From a virus: a stretch of 31,257 nt of DNA. The notes beneath the pieces are model-generated. The model did not search any database. It saw only the letters and a list, made by a program, of their open reading frames with translations, and was not told the origin of the DNA. The stretch's first letter is position 1. Each line of letters opens with the position of its first letter. The position numbers and the translations under genes are program-made. Positions 1 through 4,808 of the stretch are shown here, in pieces. Location: positions 1 to 31,257 of IMG/VR virus record IMGVR_UViG_3300005336_000041; one strand, given 5' to 3'.

Positions 1-145
1 TTCGAATTACCTCGACAACCAGGGTACACGTACAGTGTACAGGTAGCGTTCGAACACAACAGAGTGTGCCATGCTACGCTGTTCGATATTGAGTTCGAAT
101 TCTACGCGCCTCCAGAAACTCGAAATAGTGTTCGAGCGTTCGAAC

Positions 146-324
146 GTTAGTCACGCTAACGATATCGTATATGACCAGCTCAGAGGATCGTTAGCACTGC
201 TAACCAAAGTAGTTTCCCTAGCTAACAGTAGGGATATACGATGTAGTTAGCTAGACTAACGTTACTGTGTTCGAATTACGTAGCCTGAGCTGAATTCGAA
301 CACAGGTTAGTTAGCGAGGCTAAA
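146..324. repeat. Four GTTAG-N5-CTAAC palindromes (operator-like array)
   Basis: Copies lie at 146-160 (GTTAGTCACGCTAAC), 190-204 (GTTAGCACTGCTAAC), 246-260 (GTTAGCTAGACTAAC) and 310-324 (GTTAGCGAGGCTAAA, one mismatch). Their centres are 44, 56 and 64 bp apart. Arms are constant while the five central bases vary, as expected for a dimeric DNA-binding protein. A reverse-complementary pair, CTAGCTAAC at 218-226 and GTTAGCTAG at 246-254, adds a related half site. The binding protein is not identifiable. Confidence 0.7.
265..305. repeat. Perfect 13-bp inverted repeat containing TTCGAA in both arms
   Basis: CTGTGTTCGAATT at 265-277 and AATTCGAACACAG at 293-305 are exact reverse complements separated by 15 bases. 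Each arm carries one TTCGAA copy, so the repeat may be a paired binding site or a cruciform-forming element. No U-tract follows on either strand, so a terminator role is not supported. Confidence 0.75.
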
Positions 325-480
325 GATTCGCTTAGATAGAGCTGATGTTCGAAAAATGCCGTCAGACCACCAAGCGAATTTCTAGAAGTTTCTCAGCACG
401 TAAGGTTGTTGTCTCAGTTTCTGAGTTCAGATTTTAGTAAAGTAAAATCCCTCGTACGTAAGGAATTCGAATGCAGGAAT

Positions 481-517
481 ACAGAAAACCCCCTAAGAGA
501 CTCCCAGGGGGTTCTGT
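481..517 (-). terminator. Hairpin at the end of the leftward gene block
   Basis: ACAGAAAACCCCC (481-493) pairs with GGGGGTTCTGT (507-517), leaving two extra A residues in the left arm. It lies 15 bases beyond the stop codon of the last leftward gene (stop at 532-534), the expected place for its terminator. There is no clear U-tract on the minus strand after the stem, so efficiency is uncertain. Confidence 0.55.
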
Positions 518-531
518 GTTACTCTTTGAGA

Positions 532-675
532 CTAGTCTTCTAGCTGCTCATTCATCTCTTTCAGTGCCTCGAAATGCCCTGTGTCCTGGAGTTCGCAGGT
601 AGCGCATTTCCTCCTGGTGCACATGTCCTCGTCATGCCCTGGGTTGGTGAGGATTCGTTTCAGTATCCGGATCAT
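532..675 (-). CDS. Small Cys-motif protein, 47 aa
   Basis: Unknown function. The chosen ATG (675-673) overlaps the TGA of the upstream gene as ATGA, typical translational coupling. A longer reading from 762 exists in this frame, but its extra part overlies the zinc-knuckle gene at 672-839, so the short form is preferred. The protein has a basic N-terminus, then a cluster CTRRKCATC giving C19, C24 and C27, with H34 as a possible fourth metal ligand, and an acidic C-terminal helix ending EQLED. It resembles the small zinc-knuckle proteins encoded just upstream and is the last gene of this leftward run. Metal binding is inferred from the motif. Confidence 0.6.
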   Translation of the reverse strand: MIRILKRILTNPGHDEDMCTRRKCATCELQDTGHFEALKEMNEQLED

Positions 676-839
676 TCCAGGACGCCTCTCCAGTTCTGAT
701 CCTTGTGGGTAATCCTCCACCACCAGGGCTGGTGCAGGTAGTAGTGTCTCTGTCTCCCGCATGTATCGCAGAACTTGTATCTTGGTCTCGCCATGCTCCT
801 AGGGGAAGGGGTGAATCTGTGAGGCTTGTCTCTTTTCAA
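672..839 (-). CDS. Zinc-knuckle-like microprotein, 55 aa (paralogue of the next gene)
   Basis: Begins with TTG (839-837) overlapping the TGA of the upstream gene. It shares with that gene the pattern H-[KR]-F near the N-terminus, Y-[RK]-F-C-[ED]-T-C, then H-Y-x2-H-Q-P, W-W-R-I and H-K. C24 and C27 with following His residues (H31, H36) suggest a small metal-binding fold. A later ATG (residue 16) is possible but lies one base from its SD-like AGGAG and would lose the conserved N-terminus. Tandem location and clear similarity indicate a recent duplication. No known family is recognised; function unknown. Confidence 0.65.
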   Translation of the reverse strand: MKRDKPHRFTPSPRSMARPRYKFCDTCGRQRHYYLHQPWWWRITHKDQNWRGVLE

Positions 840-1006
840 TTCCTGTACAGCTCCTTATGGAATATCCTCCACCATAGCGGCTGGTGCATTCTGTAGTGGC
901 TCATCCTGAGACAGGTTTCGCAAAACCTGTATTTAGACTGGGGGTGAGTATGCGGATCGGGGATGAACTTGTGTGCCCGTTTCTTTTTCGGGGTTCTCGT
1001 TACCAT
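836..1006 (-). CDS. Zinc-knuckle-like microprotein, 56 aa
   Basis: Starts at ATG 1006-1004, overlapping the 3' end of the upstream gene by 7 bases, with an SD-like GAAGAAGGA just before it. Lys/Arg-rich N-terminus (PKKKR), then SKYRFCETC (C29, C32), HYRMHQP and LWWRIFHKELY. The core matches the gene at 672-839 residue for residue at the Cys, His, Pro and Trp positions, which supports both as genuine genes although each is under 60 codons. The CxxC plus nearby His residues suggest a zinc knuckle. Function is unknown; binding to nucleic acid or a host protein would fit the basic character. Confidence 0.7.
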   Translation of the reverse strand: MVTRTPKKKRAHKFIPDPHTHPQSKYRFCETCLRMSHYRMHQPLWWRIFHKELYRN

Positions 1007-1239
1007 GGTCCTTCTTCCTGGTATTTATTCTCCCAGTAAGCGCGAGGATCGAATACTTCCTCGGACTGTCCTCTCAGCGGGATAGGCTCTTTCCTCCTTC
1101 TCGCGGGAATCTCCGCCCTCGGGGTGAGGATGATCATCCCTGACAGGGTTTCCTCCGCCTCGTAGAAGACATGCTCCTGATGGGCTCTCCAGGTGACATC
1201 AATGCTCCCGTTGAGCACGGCTACCTCATGCGTGTTCAG
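1000..1239 (-). CDS. Hypothetical acidic small protein, about 79 aa
   Basis: Unrecognised. The start is uncertain: a CTG at 1239 overlaps the upstream TGA as CTGA and is preceded by GGAGGAGG at good spacing; GTG at 1218 is the alternative. Its 3' end overlaps the next gene by 7 bases. The protein has an N-terminal beta-like segment, a middle with a short hydrophobic stretch (MIILTP), a basic patch (RRRKEP) and an acidic, aromatic C-terminus (YWENKYQEEGPW). The frame also stays open upstream to 1395, but that part overlies the small gene at 1236-1352, which has the better start. Confidence 0.5.
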   Translation of the reverse strand: MNTHEVAVLNGSIDVTWRAHQEHVFYEAEETLSGMIILTPRAEIPARRRKEPIPLRGQSEEVFDPRAYWENKYQEEGPW

Positions 1240-1352
1240 CGGGTCCTCCTCCGGTTGAGCCCGCAGGGGCAGGTGCAGTTTTTCTTTACCCGGAACGGGT
1301 GATGCATCAGCAGTACCCTGCACCGGAAGCACGGGCGCAGTCTTCCTCTCAT
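1236..1352 (-). CDS. Zinc-ribbon microprotein, 38 aa
   Basis: ATG at 1352-1350 is preceded by an excellent SD (GAGGAGG, about 5 bases upstream), a strong reason to accept so short a gene. The protein is highly basic and carries CFRC (C8, C11) and CTCPCG (C26, C28, C30) separated by about 15 residues, the layout of a minimal zinc ribbon with a CPCG knuckle. It overlaps the next gene by a few bases, so both are probably coupled. The role is unknown; DNA or RNA binding is a reasonable guess. Confidence 0.6.
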   Translation of the reverse strand: MRGRLRPCFRCRVLLMHHPFRVKKNCTCPCGLNRRRTR

Positions 1353-1400
1353 GGTCCCTCCTCTGGGAATAAGATCGCGGACTGTGGTGTTGCACGAGGC

Positions 1401-1829
1401 ATGAACAGAACTAACCTGCCATCCTACCGCAAGATCCAGTCCGGGGAGAGCAGTTATATCCTGCATCTCACTGTCGCGATAGCAGTGTTTGTCACTTGCT
1501 GCTGGCCCTACTTTATCTGGCATGGGACAGATCAGTCTGGGGGATGGGTGTGGGATACCTCCTCCTGGACCGCGTGTCTCCTGTGGTGGCTGGGAGTGTC
1601 CCTGCTCCTCGGGGTGATCGCGGTGCTGAACAAAGCGAGAGCAGATTCTCGTCACCTCCCGTACGTCCGGAGCAAGAGGGATGCCAGGGAGCTGTCCCGC
1701 TTGAAGAACCGCCTGCTCCAGCTGAGACTGGAGGAGATGCGCTATCGCCAGGGTCTGAGGAAAGACGATTTGCGGTCTCAGGAGGACATGATAACCACCC
1801 TCCCTCAGGATTTCACTTCCTTTCCCTGA
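1401..1829 (+). CDS. Two-pass membrane protein with cytoplasmic coiled coil, 142 aa
   Basis: The only rightward gene inside the leftward block. ATG at 1401 is chosen because an earlier in-frame ATG (1299) would overlap the divergent zinc-ribbon gene; the SD is weak (ACGAGG). Hydrophobic segments at about residues 20-40 and 57-76 are separated by a short Trp/Gly loop and look like a membrane hairpin. After them comes a charged Arg/Lys/Glu-rich helix (about 92-127) likely to form a coiled coil. It runs convergently into the SLOG gene with a 25-bp overlap. Function is unknown; holin-like or envelope-signalling roles are possible but unproven. Confidence 0.65.
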   Translation: MNRTNLPSYRKIQSGESSYILHLTVAIAVFVTCCWPYFIWHGTDQSGGWVWDTSSWTACLLWWLGVSLLLGVIAVLNKARADSRHLPYVRSKRDARELSRLKNRLLQLRLEEMRYRQGLRKDDLRSQEDMITTLPQDFTSFP

Positions 1830-2233
1830 CTGCCTCTGTGCTCTCTTACCTCTATCCCTGCTTTCCTTGCGGCTTTCACGGTTATCGCGGTCCCGTGGGA
1901 ATCATGCGGAGTCTTGCGGATGCAGTCTTCTTTCGCGCATTCATCGATGAACGCGAGCCAGCAGTCCGCGTGCATCCCCACGTACACCATCGCGGTATCC
2001 CGCATATACCCAGCGGCTTTCCCGTAGTGTCCCCACAGCGGCATCATCTGCGCGGGATGCCATCCCCTGCGAATAGCCTCTGCCTTGCACATCCCGTCAG
2101 CCCCGCCTGCACTCCCGACGATCACCACATTCGGGTACGCGGGGTCCCCGAAATCATGGAAGGCTTTATCGAACGCCTCAGTGATCATCTCCCAGTTGTT
2201 CCAGGTGCGGGAGCCAGTCACCCCGATTATCAT
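1805..2233 (-). CDS. YspA/DUF2493-type SLOG nucleotide-binding protein, 142 aa
   Basis: Starts with a beta strand and GSRTW (residues 7-11), the N-terminal signature of YspA-like, cpYpsA-related SLOG proteins. A central Gly/Ala-rich loop (VGSAGGADGMCKAEA) follows, then the conserved P-x-W-x2-Y-G-x-A-A-G-x2-R and D-x-x-L-A-F segments. The fold is Rossmann-like and is thought to bind nucleotides or nucleotide-derived signals; some relatives have been proposed to sense or process NAD or ADP-ribose derivatives. Full length for the family. Phages often carry a stand-alone copy of unknown role. The leftward gene at 2256-2447 lies immediately upstream. Confidence 0.85.
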   Translation of the reverse strand: MIIGVTGSRTWNNWEMITEAFDKAFHDFGDPAYPNVVIVGSAGGADGMCKAEAIRRGWHPAQMMPLWGHYGKAAGYMRDTAMVYVGMHADCWLAFIDECAKEDCIRKTPHDSHGTAITVKAARKAGIEVREHRGSQGKEVKS

Positions 2234-2255
2234 GATTTCCCGTCATTTCCGGTAA

Positions 2256-2447
2256 TCACCCGATAGCCCCCAGTATGAGCAGAAGGATGTAAGATACGCC
2301 AGCAATGGCGACTGCCACGACGAACAGTATCGCGATCCCGCTGACCAGCGCCGCGAGCACGTCCATGATCGTGTTGCTATTCCTTCTCGTCACATCAGCG
2401 ACAGCTTTCGGGCGCAGGTTGTTTTTCGTCCTGACGACCTTGCTCAT
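2256..2447 (-). CDS. Single-pass membrane protein, 63 aa
   Basis: ATG at 2447-2445, 17 bases after the stop of the zinc-ribbon gene. The N-terminal 28 residues are Lys/Arg/Asn-rich and presumably cytoplasmic. A hydrophobic stretch of roughly 30 residues follows (about 30-60) that crosses the membrane once or forms a tight hairpin. Nothing follows the membrane segment. Neither homology nor function is recognised. The frame stays open far upstream (to 2852), but that part overlies the zinc-ribbon gene and looks non-coding. Confidence 0.6.
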   Translation of the reverse strand: MSKVVRTKNNLRPKAVADVTRRNSNTIMDVLAALVSGIAILFVVAVAIAGVSYILLLILGAIG

Positions 2448-2464
2448 AGTGCGTTTCTCGCTCA

Positions 2465-2707
2465 CTACAGGTACCTGTCGATCCCGCGTACTTTCAGGCA
2501 GATACCGCATTCGAACCCGTGCAGCACCCCGTCCTCGTGGCACCGGGCGCAGATGAACCCGATGACACGAGAGTTGCAGTGCGGGCACGTGGAGACGATC
2601 CGCCAGGAGCTGAGGTTCCGGCAGCGCATTCTTTTCCACAGGCACATGCAGGGAGGGGTCTCCTCGGAGATTCCTTCGATCAGTTTTTCGAGGACAGCAG
2701 GCATCAC
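2465..2707 (-). CDS. Double zinc-ribbon small protein, 80 aa
   Basis: Contains C20/C22/C29 near the N-terminus, then CPHC (41, 44), CARC (53, 56) and CGIC (67, 70), enough ligands for two zinc sites in rubredoxin-like knuckles. The N-terminal 19 residues form an acidic helix. The start may be either of two adjacent ATGs (2707 or 2704). It appears to be the first gene of the leftward run. The exact role is unknown; such treble-clef or ribbon microproteins commonly bind nucleic acids or serve as adaptors. Confidence 0.7.
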   Translation of the reverse strand: MMPAVLEKLIEGISEETPPCMCLWKRMRCRNLSSWRIVSTCPHCNSRVIGFICARCHEDGVLHGFECGICLKVRGIDRYL

Positions 2708-2757
2708 AGTTCCCTTCTGCGGTTGTTCGCTGGCAGCATACCCTAGTATGCCCCCAG

Positions 2758-2892
2758 GTGAGCGTTAGGTTTGACAAGATCGGCATCGCTGGTAGAGTAG
2801 TCGCTGAGCGCAAGCCGAAGCCGAAGTCTAAGACCAGAACCGCCAAGCTCACTATGCAGCTGCGCGGAGAAAGACGAAGACTGCTCGCTTAA
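2758..2892 (+). CDS. Possible very basic 44-aa protein
   Basis: GTG at 2758 opens a frame to TAA at 2890. It encodes a strongly basic peptide with KPKPKSKTRTAK in the middle and RGERRRLLA at the end. A nucleic-acid-binding peptide would fit. There is no good SD, it is very short, and a promoter-like element overlaps it, so this is a weak call. Confidence 0.3.
   Translation: MSVRFDKIGIAGRVVAERKPKPKSKTRTAKLTMQLRGERRRLLA
2771..2798 (+). promoter_or_regulatory. Candidate rightward sigma-70-type promoter
   Basis: TTGACA (2771-2776, perfect -35) is followed after 16 bases by TAGAGT (2793-2798), which keeps the key T, A and final T of a -10. It faces right at the point where gene orientation switches, ahead of the tRNA-like element and the rightward genes. 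It would lie inside the small candidate gene at 2758-2892, so one of the two is probably wrong. Confidence 0.45.
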
Positions 2893-2901
2893 AGCCTAAG
2901 C

Positions 2902-3085
2902 TCAGCCTGTGCTGTCATATCTACCGCAGGTGCGCAACTCACTGAGATGGGGGTTCGAATCCCCCGGGGACGGCTCATCGTCCTCTGGTCTAATGGCTAG
3001 GACGCTTCGAGACAAGACAGACGCACCTCGACCGCCGATGACAGTGACGGGCTTGTCAGCGAACCGCAATTCGCATCAGCCTGTG
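2902..3085. repeat. 10-bp direct repeats flanking the tRNA-like element
   Basis: TCAGCCTGTG occurs at 2902-2911 and 3076-3085, bracketing the tRNA-like element. An inverted pair lies between: CTGTCAT at 2912-2918 and ATGACAG at 3038-3044, which could bring the two outer flanks of the element together in RNA. TCACTG (2939-2944) and CAGTGA (3042-3047) form a second such pair. The repeats are observed; meaning is inferred. Confidence 0.5.
2939..3004 (+). tRNA. tRNA-like element in circularly permuted order
   Basis: A canonical T-arm, GGGGG-TTCGAAT-CCCCC (2949-2965), is followed directly by GGGGACG (2966-2972). Six bases later CGTCCTC (2979-2985) pairs with it over all seven acceptor positions, with one G-U. 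TG and a canonical D-arm then follow: GTCT-AATGGCTA-GGAC (2988-3003), with A14, G18-G19, A21 and a following G26 in place; T at 2948 could pair with A15. The 3' half therefore lies upstream of the 5' half, as in permuted tRNA genes known from some algae and archaea. No standard anticodon stem is found: CTTCG after the D-arm does not pair with TCACT before the variable loop, so amino-acid identity is unknown. It may be a permuted gene with extra sequence, a tRNA mimic or a remnant. Confidence 0.55.
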
Positions 3086-3108
3086 AAGCTGTGACAAAAC
3101 ACTTTTCG

Positions 3109-3140
3109 CCCCCCCGGGGCAAGGCTAGGTCTCGGGGGGG
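3109..3140 (+). other. Strong G-C hairpin ahead of the rightward genes
   Basis: CCCCCCCG (3109-3116) pairs perfectly with CGGGGGGG (3133-3140) around a 16-base loop. It lies between the tRNA-like element and the start codon at 3164. There is no U-tract after it, so it may be an RNA stability or processing element or an unusual terminator for the upstream transcript. Confidence 0.5.
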
Positions 3141-3163
3141 CACCTACATGGGATGAGGAAAGA

Positions 3164-3931
3164 ATGGCACGCGCACGCACGCTTTCCCAGCTGGTTTCCA
3201 CGATCACGGGTATCCGAGCCCGGGATAACGATTTCGGGAAGGAAATGATCAAGAGGGTTCAGAACGAATCCCTGACCACGGGTCTGGTGAAAATTCACCA
3301 CCCGCTTGAGGAGCTGACTGAGGAACAGCGCAGGGGCATGCTCCTCGGGACGCAGCCTGACGTTAACAAGCAGGTTGCGCTGACTGTTCCTGACGCGCTC
3401 CGCCAGGCAATGGAGTACGCGATCCCGGCGCTGGACGCGGTTGCCACCAACGACCGTACCAACCAGGACGCGAACGCGGATGTCGTCCTCCCGGACGGGA
3501 CGGTACTGCTTGCGAACGTCCCAGTCAGTCACCTGCTGTGGCTGGGCAAGTACCTGTCCGAGTGGCGCAAGTTCATCGCGGTCCTGCCTGTCCTCGACCC
3601 GACGAAGAACTGGACCGCAGGGGACTCTCACGTGTACAAGGCTGACATGGAAACCCGCGTGAGCAGCACCAAGAAGGTCGTTCCCCTTGTCTTGCACCAG
3701 GGGAACGACAAGCACGCGCCCCAGGTCCAGGCAATCGAGGACACCATCCCCACGGGACACTACCAGTCGGTTGCCCTGTCTGGCGCGGTCTATCCCTCGC
3801 GGAAGCGGGAGCTGATGGACCGGTTTGATATGGTGATCGCGGCGGTGGATGACGCGACTGCCCGCGCTAACCAGACCCCGCTCGTGGACGTGAAAGAAGG
3901 GGAAGCCCTGATGAGCTTCCTCCTGGCATAG
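3164..3931 (+). CDS. DUF7873-like protein, 255 aa
   Basis: ATG with SD GAGGAAAGA. The layout resembles the DUF7873 family seen in Streptomyces and actinophage genomes: an N-terminal MARxRTLxQLVxxITGI opening, a central D-A-x-A-T-x-D-R-x-N/A-x-A-D-V-V-L segment, then LLANVPVSHLLWLGKYL and VLPVLDPTKNW, a Lys/Val segment with H-x-x-N-D-K-H-x-P-Q, and a C-terminal VALSGAVYPSRKREL with a helix ending in E-A-L-M-S-F-L-L-A. The function of the family is not known to me. There are no signal peptides or membrane segments. It begins the rightward small-gene run and is followed after 12 bases by the next gene. Confidence 0.75.
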   Translation: MARARTLSQLVSTITGIRARDNDFGKEMIKRVQNESLTTGLVKIHHPLEELTEEQRRGMLLGTQPDVNKQVALTVPDALRQAMEYAIPALDAVATNDRTNQDANADVVLPDGTVLLANVPVSHLLWLGKYLSEWRKFIAVLPVLDPTKNWTAGDSHVYKADMETRVSSTKKVVPLVLHQGNDKHAPQVQAIEDTIPTGHYQSVALSGAVYPSRKRELMDRFDMVIAAVDDATARANQTPLVDVKEGEALMSFLLA

Positions 3932-3943
3932 GAAAGGACAGGA

Positions 3944-4207
3944 ATGGCTGCCCCAGCCACGAAGGAAAACGAGAAAGCAGTAGCGGAGACGGAGCTTCTC
4001 CCCGCGATCCTCGGGGATTCCCCGATATTCCGCACAATCAGGGATGAGCAGATGGGCGCAGTAAAGGATCTCGCGGAAGCAGGTCTCACCCGGGTGGCAT
4101 TTATCTCCATGGACCGCAAGGGGAAGATGCTAGTCGATGTGAGGCTCGTCTCGTTCGAGACGCGGGACGCAGTTCTCGGGCTTCTCAATGACGAGCACAT
4201 CGGATAA
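3944..4207 (+). CDS. Hypothetical protein, 87 aa
   Basis: ATG with SD-like AGGACAGGA. The first 18 residues are Ala/Glu/Lys-rich and probably disordered. The rest looks like a small alpha/beta domain: a helix (IRDEQMGAVKDLAEAG) followed by beta strands (RVAFISMD, KMLVDVRLVSF) and a C-terminal helix. No family is recognised. Its 3' end overlaps the next gene by 20 bases, which implies coupled translation. Confidence 0.65.
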   Translation: MAAPATKENEKAVAETELLPAILGDSPIFRTIRDEQMGAVKDLAEAGLTRVAFISMDRKGKMLVDVRLVSFETRDAVLGLLNDEHIG

Positions 4208-4385
4208 CTACTACGACGAAGACCCGTATGAGGACGGCGAGTACGTCCCCATACGGGTTTTCTGGGATTCAGCAAGGGGGAACTGGGGATGCAGGTGCGC
4301 CAGTTTCACTCTTCACGGGAAATGTCATCATCTCGTACAGTGGAGGAGAAAAGAGGACGTTTTCCCGCTGGAAGAATACCTGTAG
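4188..4385 (+). CDS. SWIM zinc-finger-type small protein, 65 aa
   Basis: An acidic, Tyr/Asp-rich N-terminus (first 20 residues) precedes a strand-rich segment and then W-G-C-R-C-A-S-F-T-L-H-G-K-C-H-H-L, which fits the SWIM pattern CxC-(n)-CxH. SWIM fingers bind zinc and usually mediate DNA or protein contacts. Here the finger makes up most of the protein. It overlaps the upstream gene, and the next gene starts 9 bases later, so it belongs to one transcription unit. The function in the phage is unknown. Confidence 0.7.
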   Translation: MTSTSDNYYDEDPYEDGEYVPIRVFWDSARGNWGCRCASFTLHGKCHHLVQWRRKEDVFPLEEYL

Positions 4386-4394
4386 GGAGGAATC

Positions 4395-4772
4395 ATGAAA
4401 GCTGACAGCGACAGTATCACCGTTGACGCGGTAGCCAGGATCGTGCATAACGCGCAGCGTGACCTCGGGTACTGGCTGGACGACCCGTATCCGCCAGCCC
4501 CGTATGACGCCATCTCCGAGGTGGCACGAGCGCCTGTGCAGTCCCTGGTGCGGCTGATCGCGGCAGGATATCCCACGGAGTACGTGCAGGAAATGTGGGT
4601 GGAGAAAATGGCGCAGGATGGCTGGTGCTGGGGTCCGAGTAAAGACCCGGTAAGAAAAACCCACCCGTGCATGGTGGAGTGGAGATTCCTTCCGGAGTGG
4701 GAGAAGAGGAAAGTCCAGCTCGCGTACAACATAGTCCAGGGGGCTTTCACGGGCTCTATTGACCTCTCGTAA
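4395..4772 (+). CDS. RyR-domain protein, 125 aa
   Basis: The second half matches the RyR repeat domain known from ryanodine receptors and from many bacterial and phage proteins: a helix with W-x-E-K-M-A-Q-D-G-W-x-W-G-P, then K-T-H-P-C-M-V-E-W and L-P-E-W-E-K followed by a helix. The N-terminal half (about 1-50) contains a YWLDDPYPPAPYD segment and a helix that could extend the domain. Bacterial RyR domains are thought to bind nucleotide-like ligands. As a stand-alone phage gene its role is unknown. SD AGGGAGG is about 6 bases before the ATG. Confidence 0.8.
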   Translation: MKADSDSITVDAVARIVHNAQRDLGYWLDDPYPPAPYDAISEVARAPVQSLVRLIAAGYPTEYVQEMWVEKMAQDGWCWGPSKDPVRKTHPCMVEWRFLPEWEKRKVQLAYNIVQGAFTGSIDLS

Positions 4773-4808
4773 TTGCGGATCATCCCTGGGTAATTTATCC
4801 TAGGGGAT

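Larger units (their letters stand above)
1..475. promoter_or_regulatory. Non-coding, palindrome-dense regulatory-like region
   Basis: No convincing gene is seen here, and the tract is visibly more AT-rich than the coding part. TTCGAA occurs eight times, starting at 1, 49, 94, 139, 270, 295, 348 and 466; about 0.1 would be expected by chance in this length. Four 15-bp GTTAG-N5-CTAAC palindromes interleave with them. Other symmetric elements are GTACAC-N5-GTGTAC at 24-40 and GATTTTA-N6-TAAAATC at 430-449. The tract lies past the 3' end of the leftward gene block. It could be an operator array, a replication origin or a region near a genome end; the sequence alone does not decide. Density is observed; function is inferred. 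Confidence 0.6.

Noticed and set aside
1-475. CRISPR array or LexA SOS boxes
   Set aside because: The repeats are too short and unevenly spaced for CRISPR, and the spaced inverted half sites of a LexA box are not present at the needed distance.
705-896. Rightward frame of 63 codons opposite the zinc-knuckle genes
   Set aside because: It is the antisense of two paralogous leftward genes whose shared protein pattern shows the minus strand is coding.
1496-2266. Rightward 256-codon frame
   Set aside because: Overlies the membrane gene in another frame and the antisense of the SLOG gene; composition is Pro/His/Arg-rich as in shadow frames.
2893-2973. Ordinary tRNA gene ending at the T-arm/acceptor at 2973
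   Set aside because: No sequence upstream of the T-arm pairs with GGGGACG, and no D-arm or anticodon loop with T33 is found there. The complementary acceptor strand and D-arm lie downstream instead.
2949-2973. attP core made of a tRNA 3' end
   Set aside because: T-arm plus acceptor would fit an att core, but no integrase is in the window and the adjacent D-arm and paired acceptor strand are better explained by a permuted tRNA-like element.
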